64,000 bases of DNA from Labia minor. Taxonomy: Eukaryota; Arthropoda; Insecta; Dermaptera; Spongiphoridae. The stretch is from contig OY720350.1 of the NCBI GenBank assembly GCA_963082975.1, forward strand, positions 21,981,875 to 22,045,874, in the 5' to 3' direction. The notes under the pieces were generated by a model that saw nothing but the letters and a program-made list of their open reading frames with translations, did no database searches and was not told where the DNA came from. This document shows, in pieces, positions 1 to 11,905 of the stretch. The translations under genes were made by a program, and so were the position numbers. Within the stretch, counting starts at the first letter, position 1. Every line of letters begins with the position of its first letter.

Positions 1-1010
1 TTAAGATCGATTTCAATTTGTCAAAAGAGCGTTCCGACAAAGAGACACGTTAAGGGACGTTGAGAAAAACATTATAAAAAATTGAATAAAAATTATAATT
101 TTAGTTCTCTTTTTTTAATTCTTACAAAAGAAAAGCATTTTTTCTGTAATTATTGTAGGTAATTAATTGTTTAAAATTGAAATTTTTATCTATAATTTCA
201 ATTTTTTTATTAGATTACAGGGAACAATGTATTTGATTAAATACAGGAATACTCTGTTAACATTACTTAATGCCTGCATATTTCGACGTTCATAGCCAGG
301 TAATCTTTCAAACTATACCAAATTGATGTACTACTAGTAAGATCGAATACAATTTCAATTATTTTTCTTTTAAATTTATATATGATTTAATATTATTTTT
401 TTATCAATATAAAATCACAAAAGAGAATTTATTAAATAAAAGAGTAACATTTTAATAAATTTATTTCTTTATGTTTAAATTTATAAAGTTTTTCTAAAAA
501 GTATTTTTTAATTTAAAAATGTTATATTTTATAATTGTATTCAATGTAAATACAAAGCGTTAAATATATAATTTTTTTTATCTACTTTGTTTTAGAAACT
601 AATAAACTATATTTTGTAGAATATAATTATTTGTATATTAAAGATACATATATAATATCTATCCAATGTTAAAAAGCGAAAAATATTAAACCTCTCAATA
701 TATCATTTGTCTAAAAAATTATATTTTAATTTTTATATATTCTATAAATCGTTTTTATCCGAAAAAATATTGTGGATTGTAATAATTGAGAAATAAACTT
801 AAAAACAAAAAATAATCTAATTTAGTCATTTTAATTGTCATTGAAATAATATTTTAGACTTAAAAAATAAAACTAAAAAACACTTAAAATATTAAAGCTT
901 TGGTGGTTGTTTTTATTTATAAGTGAATTTTGTAAATAAAACCTCATATTGATATTTTTTTGAATAAATTGTCAATAAAAAATATCAATATGTCGTTTTA
1001 TTTACAAAAT
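1..1010. repeat. AT-rich repeat module R1
   Basis: No gene is visible. The first 310 bases recur at 12620-13560, where a 640-bp element interrupts them. The part from about 366 to 1010 recurs at 13740-14390, 44600-45250 and in part at 1653-2030. It ends in a short inverted repeat (an AATATCAATATG-type hairpin near 945-1000). No coding potential, TIR or target duplication was recognised, so the class is unknown. Confidence 0.7.
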
Positions 1011-1033
1011 TTTTTTCTTCTTTATAATTTTAC

Positions 1034-1612
1034 ATTATAACAATACTAATTACAGTAGTTATAATATATGGGGAATTTTCAACTTTGACCGCCGATTTGA
1101 CCATGTTCCCGAACGAATTTTAAAAAACCAAGACCAATTTACATTTACACATTTTAAGCTCTAATCGAATCCTAAATCAAAATTTAAAAAATCGAAAAAC
1201 TGACACACAGATTTATAGATTTTATAAACGAAGATTTATATAATTTATTTTAATTATTTTGAAACATTTTAGGAAACAAATTTTTAATGGGTCATTTTTA
1301 GAAATCCCATTTAACAATTAAAATAAATAATTAAAAAATTGTAAAATTTTTAAAGTATATAAAAATAAATTGTATAAATTCGTTAAAGGCTCGAGTGATA
1401 GTTCGGTATACGAGGTATATTTTTTAAATCAACTCGCCTACTTTTCTGTTTGTATGTTATTATTATTTGAATGGCGATTCGGTGAATGGTTAATGGTTAA
1501 TTAACGATCCATATAACATCATCGACTGGGCTGCTACCATAAGGAGTCTTCTCTTGCTCTGATTAGGGCCACCTGTATTTGCCATTAGACTCTAAAAAAT
1601 AATAATATTAAA
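1034..1612. repeat. Repeat module R2 with LINE reverse-transcriptase scrap
   Basis: This module recurs at 17588-18160, in part at 45436-45640, at 63368-63935, and inverted at 50146-50745. On the minus strand about 1505-1600 encodes GGPNQSKRRLLMVAAQSMML. That peptide resembles the segment just before the LYG(S/A)EIWA block near the end of R1/Jockey-type LINE reverse transcriptases. Only about 30 codons survive, so this is a LINE 3' relic carried by a larger repeated unit. R1 and R2 are often adjacent, suggesting they spread together. Confidence 0.6.
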
Positions 1613-2033
1613 TTGTATATAAATTTAAAAATTAAAATATTTGAATTTGTTTGTATTCAATGTAAATACAAAGCGTTAAATATATAATTTTTTTTCCTAC
1701 TTTGTTTTAGAAACTATTAAACTATATTTTGTAGAATATAATTATTTGATACATATTTAATATCTATCCAATGTTAAAAAGTGAAAAATATTAAACACCT
1801 CTCAATATATCATTTGTCTAAAAAATTATATTTTAATTTTTATATATTCTATAAATCGTTTTTATCAGTAAAATATTGTGGATTGTAATAATTGAGAAAT
1901 AAACCTAAAAACAAAAAATAATCTAACTCATTCAATTGTCATTGAAATAATATTTTAGACTTAAAAAATAAAACTAAAAAACACTTAAAATATTAAAGCT
2001 TTGGTGGTTGTTTTTATTTATAAGTGAATTTTT

Positions 2034-2400
2034 TTGAAATTCACACCAGAGATAGTATTTATAAAGAAAAATTGAGTTTTATTGATCATATCTCTGGAAA
2101 ATACATCTTTATTAGTTTTTTTTCTAAATTTAAATGTATATATGTGACGTCACAGCCACCGCCTGTGAGATATATATATCTTATCTTATTATGCTAGCTA
2201 AAATTGTATATATCTATCTATATATATATATTTCTATATATAGCCATTGGTTCTCAAAAACCGCTCTAACGATTTTTTTCAAATTCACACTAGATATAGT
2301 ATTTATAAAGAAAAATTGAGTTTTATTGATCACATCTCTTGAAACTTACAGCTTCATTATTAATTTCTTAATTAAAAATTATATATGGGTGTGACGTCAT
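2034..2400. repeat. Short interspersed AT-rich repeat
   Basis: The motif GGTTCTCAAAAACCGCTCTA and the following TTCAAATTCACACTAGATATAG stretch recur at 14510-14730, at 45380-45420 and 63310-63350 in part, and inverted at about 20970-21130. A GTGACGTCA motif sits near 2141 and 2391. No gene is visible. Confidence 0.5.
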
Positions 2401-2407
2401 CAATTTT

Positions 2408-3240
2408 ACTCCCGCCTTTTTTTAAAAGATATTGTATTAATATTTTTTTTATATTTAAAATATTTTAAAATTTATTATTTAATTTCGAAATAAAATTAAA
2501 AATATTTATTTTTAATAAAATATATATATATATTTATTAATCTCTCTAAAAAAAAAATTAACAACAAAATAAAAAATTGTTTGGAAATAATTTTTTTTTT
2601 TTTTTTAATCTATTATTTTTTAATAAATTACTATTTTATATTTATTTATTCATTGTTCTTTTATTAAATTTAATATTTATTAATATTATTTATTATTAAT
2701 TTATATATCGATGACATATGGCATTCATATTGAAATTTGACTCCCGCCTTTTTTTAAAAGATATTGTATTACTATTTTTTTATATTTAAAATATTTTAAA
2801 ATTTATTATTTAATTTCGAAATAAAATTAAAAATATTTATTTTTAATAAAATATATATATATATTTATTAATCTCTCTCAAAAAAAACAAAAACAAAAAC
2901 AAAAAAAAATATAATTTGGAATTTTACTCCCGCCTTTTTTTAAAAGATATTGTATTAATATTTTTTTTATATTTAAAATATTTTAAAATAAAATAAATTT
3001 CGAAATAAAATTAAAAATATTTATTTTTAATAAAATATATATTTATCTCTCTCAAAAAAAACAAAAAAAAAAAAACTAAAAAACATATAATTTGGAATTT
3101 TACTCCCGCCTTTTTTTAAAAGAAAAATATTTTAAAATTGTTTATTTAATTTCGAAATAAAATTAAAAATATATATTTTAATAATATTTTATAATTATAA
3201 ATTACGATATATTTATCATTCTTCCAATAAAAAAAAAATT
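2408..3240 (+). repeat. Tandem array of about 180-330 bp AT-rich units
   Basis: At least four units begin with ACTCCCGCCTTTTTTTAAAAG (near 2408, 2741, 2926 and 3102). Each continues through a TTTCGAAATAAAATTAAAAA block into a poly-A/ATAT tract. A single unit lies near 14800 and an inverted one at about 51180-51290. No open frame is present. Unit lengths differ mainly in the A/T tracts. Confidence 0.7.
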
Positions 3241-3334
3241 TTCATGCACTTAGAAACATACCTAATAATACATTTTAATCAGATTGATGCAATGATGCAA
3301 CATTTAATAATTGTAATAAATAATTAAAGAATTG

Positions 3335-3445
3335 TATATCAGCTCGGTGTCCCAAGTATTAATATTACCAGCCAAACCCAATATAATAATGAATTATTTT
3401 TTTTTAACTTAATTACCTAGCCGAGGCTCGGGGTCCCGGTGTGAT
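3335..3445 (+). repeat. Short repeat P (paired CTCGG-GTCCC motifs)
   Basis: About 105 bp bounded by two similar direct motifs, AGCTCGGTGTCCC at the left and GGCTCGGGGTCCCGGT at the right, with TAATATTACCAGCCAAACCCA between them. Other copies are at 3578-3690, 17470-17583 and 45660-45716 (right half), and inverted at 49373-49490 and 50896-50995. The right motif sits in an imperfect palindrome (GAGCCGAGGCTCGG). Class unknown. Confidence 0.6.
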
Positions 3446-3577
3446 CTTAATATATTGTCAGAATTAGATAAATAATGTAGAGAGAAAAATTATTTAAAAA
3501 TAGATATTTATTTAAATGAAATAAAATTATTTAATTTACAGAATGAAAATGTCTATAATAATGTCTAAACATTTTTT

Positions 3578-3690
3578 CGAGCGACAGCTCGGTATCCCAG
3601 GTATTAATATTACCAGCCAAACCCAATAATAATGAATCATTTTTTTTAACTTAAGTACCGAGCCGAGGCTCGGGGTCCCGGTACTCTATT
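3578..3690 (+). repeat. Short repeat P, second copy
   Basis: This is a second direct copy of the element at 3335-3445, about 240 bp away, preceded by the palindromic GAGCGACAGCTC. The sequence after it, to 4345, is plain AT-rich DNA in which I see no gene. Confidence 0.6.
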
Positions 3691-4589
3691 CTTAAAATAA
3701 AATTAAAAATATTTATATTATATTCATATATTTGATTTTTTTTATTTCATTAATACGTTTAAAAGAAGATTATATCTTTATATTCGAATCGATATATAGT
3801 AGGAGAATTAAATGACATCATCAATTATACTCCGTAAACGTAAATATATTTTTAATATTATATATTATCAGTATATTAGATAAAACATTTATTTGTTTTT
3901 GTGTTTTTACTTTTAATATATTTTAATTTAATCAGTAAATTAATTATATATATTATTATTGTAAATGTTATATCAATCTATCTCTGTGTGTCTCTTCATA
4001 TATTGTGATTCCAGCCATCTTACTTACTTAAAAATGAAAATCCAATTATGAGATCAAAATTAAAATTATTTATTCATATAATCTTGAAAATGTGTTCAGT
4101 GTTTATTTAAAAAGGCCAATATTATATTAAAAAAATTATAAACATAAAAAATATACATATTCTTTGAATGAGATGAATGTAGTTATCAAATTTTAAATAA
4201 GTTGACATTAATAATTAATAATAATTAATAAATAATTCCATTTTATATGATCTTCATATATTTTGAGAATTAGATAAATAATATATAGAATAAAAAAATA
4301 TTTAAAAATAGATATTTATTTAAATGAAATAAAATTATTTAATTTACAGAATGAAAATGTCTACAATAATATCTAAACATTTTTTCTTTATAATTTTCCA
4401 TTATAATAATACTAATTACAGTAGTTATATAATATATGGGGAATTTTCAACTTTGACCGCCGATTTGACCATGTTCCAAGCTCAGTGCCAGACACTTAAG
4501 TGCTGCGGAATTTATTTGCAATCCCCATGTTTTTCCCACGGTCAATTATATGTTGCATGTTGTGAGTATGTGATTACACAAATTGGAAA

Positions 4590-5110
4590 TAAGTTGACCT
4601 GTGGCCAGGTCCGAACCGACCGACGGTTTGAAATAAATTAATTTCCAGCTACAGAAACAATTTCAAATAATTTTAATATATCTATTAATGTAATAAAAAA
4701 CAGATATGGATACATAAATAATAAATATAAACATTTTTAATTTTATTTTATTTATAATATATATGCAAGACCAAAAATAAAAATAAATTATTAACAAAAT
4801 AAGTTGACCTGTGGCCAGGTCCGAACCGACCGACGGTTTGAAGTAAATTAATTTCCAGCTACAGAAACAATTTCAAATAATTTTAATATATCTATTAATG
4901 TAATAAAAAAACAGATATGGACATAACATAAATATTTTTAATTTTATTTTATTTGTAATATATATGTAAGACCAGGCTGTGACGTCATGAATGGCTGGGT
5001 GACGTCATATAATTTTAAATTAAGAAATATTCGTGGAGATATGTAAAAATCTCCACATGTGAAATTTGGTGTGAAAACAATACCTCCCTTACTATCGTCG
5101 GTCGGTAAAA
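4590..5110 (+). repeat. Family A repeats, two partial copies
   Basis: Family A is the dominant interspersed repeat of the window. Full copies start AATAAGTTGACCTGTGGCCA and end near CTATCGTCGGTCGGTAAAAA. Here one 5' fragment starts at about 4591. A second copy (about 4798-5108) keeps both ends but is internally deleted. Members share GTGACGTCATGAATGGCTGG. No coding frame or clear target duplication is seen, so I leave the class open. Confidence 0.75.
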
Positions 5111-5154
5111 AATAAAAATAAAAATGTAATAATAAAAAATAAAATTTCAATTAT

Positions 5155-5345
5155 ATTAATTTAATAAATTATTATTATTATTATTATTATTATTTTCACG
5201 TATTAAACGGTATATTATTATTATTATTATTATTTGTAATAATTCCAATAAAAATAAATAAAAATAAAAACCAAAAAAAGTGCAATTAAATCTAAAATTT
5301 CAATTATATTCATTTAATACATTATTATTATTATTATTATTAAGT
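5155..5345. repeat. ATT trinucleotide microsatellite
   Basis: Two ATT/TTA runs (about 5169-5235 and 5320-5342) are embedded in family-A-like AT-rich DNA. The adjacent stretch to 5480 holds only a short GC-rich piece near 5390 and no gene. Confidence 0.8.
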
Positions 5346-5489
5346 GTTCAGTTATCATATACGTAGATATGTATACAGACACACATGCAAAAGCGAAGCT
5401 TTGCCGGGTCTGCTATTATTATAATAGGTGTTTACTTCGTCATTATTATTAAACATTCGTTTTAATCGTTATCATGTTTTATACATAAT

Positions 5490-5905
5490 ATGTAAAATAA
5501 AGAGCCACAAATATTGGGAAACATCCGGTGGAAGACCAAAGATCAAGGTGGGTGGACAATGAAGGAAGGGACATGGGAGAGATGGGACAGGGTAGGATTT
5601 GGTTGTAGCTCAGGATAGGGACTCTTAGAGAAAAGTGGATGCTGCGGCTAAGAACTTTCGAAAACTGTATAGACACAGAGTTAGATAAATATAACATATA
5701 CAATAATAATATATAATTAATTTACTGATTAAATTAAAATATATTTTCCAAGAAAACAAATATATGTCTTATCTACTTATACTGATTGAAACAAAATGGA
5801 TGAAAACCTTTTACATACAGACTTTCAACCAAATACTCGGGGGTACAGGGGGCGGAGCCCCCGTCTAGGTGTGAAGAGCGCCTGGAAGGCGCTCGGAGCA
5901 GCTAG
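5490..5905 (+). mobile_element. Helitron 3' end with captured LINE tail
   Basis: The right edge has the Helitron 3' signature: stem GAGCGCC at 5876-5882, loop TGGAA, stem GGCGCTC at 5888-5894, then seven bases and CTAG at 5902-5905, followed by a T. The same terminus ends at 9481 and 34830. The inner part (5510-5690) is a degenerate RTE LINE 3' segment (compare 8734-9260), followed by a shared tail with ACTGATTGAAACAAAATGGA. I see no 5' TC end, Rep or helicase gene, so it is non-autonomous or truncated. Confidence 0.7.
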
Positions 5906-5929
5906 TCTTATATATAAAATTCTCGTGTC

Positions 5930-6601
5930 CAGTGGCGTACCTAAGGGGGGGGGGGGTGCGGCACTTATCTTGGGGCGGCATTTTTTATATTTAGTTATAG
6001 TTGTAAAAAGCAACTTATTCATTTCATATTTATTTTTTTTCTTTCTTGAATAATAAATGATTATTATGATTATTATAAGTTTACTATTTGATTTATATAA
6101 ATTATGATCAACAATATGATTTCGAATATTATTCCTCGGTGTATATAAATGCATTTTAGTGTAAATTTTGAATTCTATTCCAAGAACAGGATAATAATTT
6201 TATTTTATTGTATTCATTAAAATTTGTTGAATTCGTAAACGCATCTTTAAGATTTTGTTCGGCTAAATTATCTTCGTTCTACAATGAGTCAATTAAGACT
6301 ACAAAATCTTGCAATATTGTCAATAGAACAAGAAATTAAAAATAATATAAATTTTGAGAGCATTATACACGATTTTTCTAGTATGAAAGCTAGAAGAGTA
6401 AATAATATATAAATATGTTTACGAGTGCATACAAATATGTGTAAAAAAATTTACTCTGTTTATTAATTAATATTGATTAAATAACTTAATAATTTATTTA
6501 GGTGTATTAATTTATAAAAACCACTATTTGATTGACTTATAATAGAAAGGGCGGCAAACTGGAGATCGCCCTGGGCAGCAAAAGTTCTAGGTACGCCACT
6601 G
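5930..6601 (+). mobile_element. hAT DNA transposon relic, TSD CTCGTGTC
   Basis: The termini CAGTGGCGTACCTAAGG and CTAGGTACGCCACTG are inverted. The element is flanked by the 8-bp direct duplication CTCGTGTC (5922-5929 and 6602-6609), diagnostic of hAT. Near the 3' end (about 6284-6412) the plus strand still encodes LRLQNLAILSIEQEIKNN, followed by FSSMKARRVN. This resembles the extreme C-terminus of hAT transposases, after the dimerisation domain. The rest of the transposase is gone. It sits just inside DNA flanking the Helitron tail ending at 5905. Confidence 0.85.
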
Positions 6602-6609
6602 CTCGTGTC

Positions 6610-6940
6610 ACAAAACTTTGAAATTATACTCCTCCGAAACGGCTGGACTGATTATATGAAATTTTTTATGCATATTCAGTAGGTCTCAGGGCATGCCAGA
6701 CTTCTTTTATTAAACCGCTAATTGGTAAGGTGTGTCCAGGGTGTGCTAATTAACTAAAAATAGTTTAGTTACAATGCTAGATCATAGAGGCGCTGGTGGC
6801 GATAATTTGACATCTATATAAATTCCAATAGGGGGCTTGCAAACAAGACTGGTTCCTGGCTAAACGAGCTAGCCCGTCTGTCATCTTATGACTTTGCACC
6901 CTCAGTTCGAAACGCGCAAAGGCACAATTTTTTTAAAGTA
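6610..6940 (+). repeat. Interspersed repeat with tRNA-like A and B boxes
   Basis: The piece around 6765-6815 (CTAGATCATAGAGGCGCTGG) recurs at about 25620-25680. At 6853 the sequence TGGCTAAACGAG fits the polymerase III A box, and AGTTCGAAACG near 6902 fits the B box. The anticodon arm between them does not fold as in a real tRNA. It is therefore at best a tRNA-derived SINE head. From 6940 to 7970 I see only AT-rich sequence without a gene. Confidence 0.3.
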
Positions 6941-7977
6941 TTATATATTTTTTTTACAAATTTATTAATTTTTATTATTTTAATATTTTATTAAATTAAA
7001 TTTTATTATTAAATTTGATTTTATTAAATTAATAATTATGTCAATTAATTTTTTCTGCATAAATAAACATATATAAAAAACTATATAAAAAATTTGTATT
7101 TTCATTCATTCATTCATTTAAAATGATATTAAAATATTCCTTTAAAATATAATAAATAATTAAATTAATCCCTACTAGGGCCTCGGAGGGGAGGTAACAG
7201 CTTTCTCTTTGGGAAAACCCATAAGGCCATCCCAAGCGTCTATCTATATATATGTATAAAAAAAGGTTTTTGTCTGCACATTGCTCAGAATTTAAAAATT
7301 ATTATAATATTTCACTTTTTATTTTAAATGCTAATATTTAAATATCAATTCAATTAAATAATTTATTCTAAAAGTTCTCATTTTAATTAATTTAATAAAA
7401 TATTTAGATCATATTTAACTTAATTTTTATTTATTCTTTTTATATATTTGAATATTTCTTCTTTTCTATTTGAAAGTGAAAGGTTAAAAAAACAGAATAT
7501 ATTATTTTTAATGTTTTATGAATTCAAAAATATTTTCAAAACGTCAATTAAAATGACTAAATTATATTATTTTTGTTTTTGTTTCAATTATTAATTACAA
7601 CTATATTTTAAGTGAAAAAATGATTTCTTGGTTATATAAAATTAAAATATGAATTTTTAGATAAATGATATAAACGAGATGTTTTATATATTGATTATTT
7701 TTTTAAAATTTGTTTTAAATCAAAATTATTGTATTCTATTATATTTTTTTATTAATAGGCTTTTTTTTATTTTTAATTTTTAATAAATTCTCTTTTTTGA
7801 TATGATATTAATAAAAAATAATATTAAATTGTATATAAATTTAAAAATTAGAATATTTGTTTTTTTATAAATTTTAACACATGTAATCAATCATATGCAT
7901 AAAGAATGGAAAAAATTTTGAAAATCAACTTGATATTAAATTCAGAAAAAAATACTGATATAAAGAATATAATAGAC

Positions 7978-8419
7978 CAGAGGTTCTTAAACTGTGGTCC
8001 GCGGACCCCTGGGGGTCCGCGAAGCCTTTACTGGGGGTCCGCAAAGCCATCGTACAGGTGCACGAGAAAATGATGAGTCAGTTAAAACTTTATTTAATAT
8101 AAAAGGAGCGATGGCATGGCTTTGTGAGGAAACAGATCAAATACCCAAATTCAACGAAATGTGCAAGAAAATTATTGCTACCGTTTCCATCTTCATATTT
8201 AGCTGAATTTTCTAATAAAATCTGTTCTACAATTTGCAAAAAAATCGTTATTCACCAATCACTGTTAGAAATATTCACCATATATCCTTGTTCTTATGAG
8301 ATCTTAAGCCAGAAATTAACTAATAAAATGACGTAAAGTACCTAAAGTTGGGATTGGGTCCGTCAAAAAGAATTTTCTCAAGTGGGGGTCCGCGGAGTAC
8401 ATAAGTTTAAGAACCTCTG
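7978..8419 (+). mobile_element. hAT element, 442 bp, TSD TAATAGAC
   Basis: The termini CAGAGGTTCTTAAACTGTGG and TTTAAGAACCTCTG are inverted. The 8-bp duplication TAATAGAC flanks the element (7970-7977 and 8420-8427). Broken frames inside recall the LLPFPSSYL stretch that precedes the hAT dimerisation domain. It is internally deleted and non-autonomous. The GC-rich subterminal GTCCGCGGACC repeats contrast with the AT-rich surroundings. Confidence 0.85.
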
Positions 8420-8639
8420 TAATAGACCATTCGAATATAATTTAAAACTATTTCCCTCTTTCCATTTTAAATTTAAAAAAAACGGAGTGTTAAGAAATTA
8501 AGATGCGTTATGCAACATGGATAGGTAAATGGGCTGGAAGAGGAGGCAATTTATAATTTTCTTCTAATTCAGATTTAGGACAAATCGGACAACATGGAGG
8601 TTTGAAATTAATAGAGATAAGAAAAAATATTTAGGTACA

Positions 8640-9300
8640 AAATCTTAATATACAAAATGTAGAATTTGAATGGGTAGAAAAATTGAATCTAATCACGAAG
8701 GATAATAATATTTGAGAAGAATTTAAATCGAGGTTGAAATCGGGAAACGCCTGTTATCATGGAGTAAAGAGGCTTATCTCATCAAAATTATTATCAAAAG
8801 GAATCAAAATTAAAATATATAAACCAATTATTTTGCCTGTTGTATTATATGGGTGGGACGCATGGTCTATAACCCTGGGAGATGAGAGTAGATTCAGCGT
8901 ATTTGAAAATAGGATTCTTCCCAGCATTTATAGGTCAAAGAAAGATGAGGACACCGGGGAATGGCGGAGACTGCATAACGAGGAATTGCATGATCTCTAT
9001 GCATCTTCAGAAATAGTTAGGCTTATAAAAGTGAAAAAGCTGCGATAGGCAGGGGACGTGGCTAGAATGGGAGAGGAAAAAGATATTGGATTGGAAAACG
9101 GTGTGGAGACCGATTGGAAAACTTCCGCTTGGAAGACCAAGGACGCGTAGAAAGGGACGTAAGAGATATGGGACATGGGCTCAGGATAGGGACACTTGGA
9201 GAAATGTGGTTGTTGCGGCCAAGAACTTTCGAGTATCTTTGAGCCACATAGATAGATAGATATAACATATACAATAATAATATATATAATTAATTTACTG
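8640..9300 (+). mobile_element. RTE-type LINE 3' fragment, dead
   Basis: The plus-strand frame from 8734 gives SGNACYHGVKRLISS, ILPVVLYGWDAWSITL and EWRRLHNEELHDLYAS. This is the typical C-terminal part of RTE/CR1-like LINE reverse transcriptases common in arthropods. The frame ends in a TAG at 9046-9048, where relatives have the Trp of RWAGHVARMGE; the AGDVARMGEE reading resumes directly after it. The 5' part, endonuclease and most of the RT domain are absent. It leads into the Helitron tail ending at 9481 through the same junction seen at 5690, so the LINE tail was probably captured before transposition. Confidence 0.75.
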
Positions 9301-9481
9301 ATCAAATTAAAATATATTTTAAATAAGAACACAAAAAGAAATGAATGTAATATACTGATTGAAACAAAATGGATGAAAACCTTTTACTACTCAACCAAAT
9401 ACTATGTACCACTCGGGGGGGTACAGGGGGTGGAGCCCCCGTCTAGGTGTGGAGAGCGCCGAAGGCGCTCGGAGCAGCTAG
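9300..9481 (+). mobile_element. Helitron 3' terminus
   Basis: Stem GAGCGCC (9454-9460), loop GAA, stem GGCGCTC (9464-9470), then GGAGCAG and the terminal CTAG (9478-9481), followed by T. Together with 5905 and 34830 this defines one Helitron family. No replication-helicase gene is visible in the window. Confidence 0.75.
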
Positions 9482-9489
9482 TAAGAATA

Positions 9490-10790
9490 TAAAAATATTT
9501 TAAATAGGTTCAAAATGAAAATCTATCCTGAATTCAATATTTATGCTTAAGAATCCGTTGAAAAAAAAATTAATCGGAACAATACTAAAGGAGTTAGTTA
9601 CTAAAAGTAATTAATCGCTAATTAATTACATTTAATTAATTATAATTCAATTATATTAAAAAGATCAAATATAATAAACAAATGATTTAATGTTTTTCAA
9701 ATAAAAATAAATAAATAATAATATCTATATAAAAAAAAATTTAATAATTCATTCATTCATTTTTCTCTAATAAAGTGCAAATGGTTAATGAAGTTGCTAC
9801 ATATATTAAACATTAATATTTGGTGACAGAACTTCCGTACTTCTTCATCACAGACCATCCGTATTCAGACCTGGACACGCAATGGTGTTTCCTGAAACCG
9901 CGTTTTGCGCTATCTGGCGGTGTACCATCTAAAAATTTAAAAAAGGGGGTAGGAGCTTGTTATATTGTGATCTTTATAAATAGTTTCTTTATGAGAAATA
10001 GAAATGATTATTTATTTATAAATTTTCTTCTCGCTAAGAATAATTCGTATGTGTTTCTCAAGTTTCAAATATTTACATTGAAGGAAATTATTAATCCATA
10101 AATATTAAATATTAACAAGAATATTATTCGTTTTTTTTATTTATGTAAATTACATAAAAGATGGTGGAGTTTTCTGTTTAATTAAAAAATTATTTATTTG
10201 GGTATAAAACTAACATTTTTGAAAAAAGCATATTTGATAGCTCTAATGTTAATTTTATATCTCAATAAAAAATGTTTAAAATCCAAATATTCATTAAAAA
10301 AAAATTTAAAAATACCTCTCTACTATCATCGGTCGGTAAAAACGCTCACAAATGCCAGCCCTGCTGGCATTTTGGTGGCTATTACTATTAATCACTATTA
10401 ATACTTCAAAAAATAGCATTGACTGGACGCCTGAAAGAATAATGTTGTATGTGACATATTTATTTGAAAATTAGAAAATATCATTAACAATAATGATGTT
10501 TATTTCATTTGTAAACAAAACTTTTATACATCTAGATGAAAAGAATAATGTTCTATGTAACCTATTCACCTATTTATTTAATAAATACGTTATTATTGTG
10601 AGATGTTTTTAAACAAAAAATGAGTGCCAGCAGCGCCTCTAGTGTTGCGAACAAGCGAAACATGCATTGAGTGATTAAGTGACCACGTCTGTTAAGGGTT
10701 GGTCTGTGAAACAAATTTTCAAATATTTATCCACAGAGCATCTATTTATCTCACTTATGTACTGATAAAATATAAAAAAATTATATTTTT
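9490..10790. other. Intergenic repeats upstream of ZF-1
   Basis: About 9885-9955 is an inverted copy of the segment that precedes the other zinc-finger genes (compare 21330-21430, 41880-41960 and 46350-46450), including a CGCCAGATAGCGCA motif. A family-A 3' tip lies at 10320-10345. From about 10720 the ATTTTCAAATATTTATCC stretch is shared with the DNA upstream of ZF-2 and ZF-4 and probably includes their promoter. No other gene is seen. Confidence 0.45.
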
Positions 10791-10810
10791 TAAAAATTAA
10801 TAAATATAAA

Positions 10811-11905
10811 ATGGATCTTTATTCTCAAGAAGAGAGAAAATATCCAATATATATTGGTAAGTTATAGGTGTGATTGTTCATATATATTATTATTAATTTT
10901 CACAAATATTATTTTTTTAAAATTTAATTTGTAATAACATTATGATTAATAATTATGAATTTTAAAATAGTTTTAAATAAGTTTAAAACCTTTTAAACCA
11001 ATGAAAATGGAAATATTGTTTTAGGTCCTTTATATACTTGTCATTATTGTCATTCAAATTATATAAATGAGGAATTTTTGTCTAAACATTTTAAAAAATG
11101 TATTCATAAAAAAATATTTTCAATTTTAAAAAATAAAATAAAATTCAAAAAAGATACAGATAAGTATCCCAAGGAATACAGTCATGACCTAAAACTTGAA
11201 CAAGATTTTAAAAAATGTATTCGTAAAAAAATATTTTCAATTTTAAAAAATAAATTAAAACTCAAAAAAGATACAGATAAGTATCCCAAGGAATATAGTC
11301 ATGACCTAAAACTTGAACAAAATACCAATTCAACTAAATCGGATGAAAAACTTTTTGAATGCAAGTTTTGTAAAAAGAAATTTAATTATAAATCTCAATT
11401 AAAAACACATTTATTATTCCATACTGGTGAGAAGCCTTATGAATGTAATTATTGTAAAAAGAAATTTAGTCATAAATATACTTTAAATAAACATTTATTA
11501 ATTCATACAGGTGAAAAGCCCTTTGAATGTATTTATTGTAAGAAGAAATTTATTCAAAAATCTAGTTTAGATTCACATTTATTAATTCATACAGGCGAAA
11601 AAAACTTTGAATGCAACTTTTGTAAAAATAAATTTTATAGAAAATCGTATTTAATATCACATTTATTAATTCATACAGGCGAAAAGCAATTTGTATGTAA
11701 TTATTGTAAAAAGAAATTTAATCATAAATCTACTTTAGATAAACATTTATTAACTCATACTGGGGAAAAGCCCTTTGAATGTTATTATTGTACAAAGAAA
11801 TTTAATGAAAAATCTAATTTAAAGAAACATTTATTCATTCATAATGGGGAAAAGCCATTTGAATGTAATTATGTACAAAGAAATTTAATCAAAAATCGAA
11901 TTTAA
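10811..11905 (+). CDS. ZF-1: two-exon C2H2 zinc-finger protein, frame broken
   Basis: Exon 1 (10811-10856) encodes MDLYSQEERKYPIYI and ends at GTAAGT. Exon 2 starts at 11025 after TTTTAG. It opens with an odd finger, C-x2-C-x12-H-x4-C (YTCHYCHSNYINEEFLSKHF), then a basic linker. Part of that linker, about 39 codons (around 11085-11201), is tandemly repeated at 11202-11318. Six classical fingers (C-x2-C-x12-H-x3-H, HTGEKP linkers) follow. In the seventh, near 11870, one T is missing, so the frame runs to a stop at 11903-11905. Fingers resume in another frame to about 12110. It was probably a nuclear DNA-binding protein; intact relatives are at 42118 and 46610. A truncated protein of about 290 residues is still possible. 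Confidence 0.8.

Noticed and set aside
5385-5415. Another Helitron end (AAGCGAAGCTTTGCCGGGTC)
   Set aside because: The hairpin is imperfect and is not followed by a CTRR terminus.
5796-6154. Overlapping open frames on both strands at the Helitron tail and hAT element
   Set aside because: They run across element borders and G/C homopolymers and show no protein-like composition.
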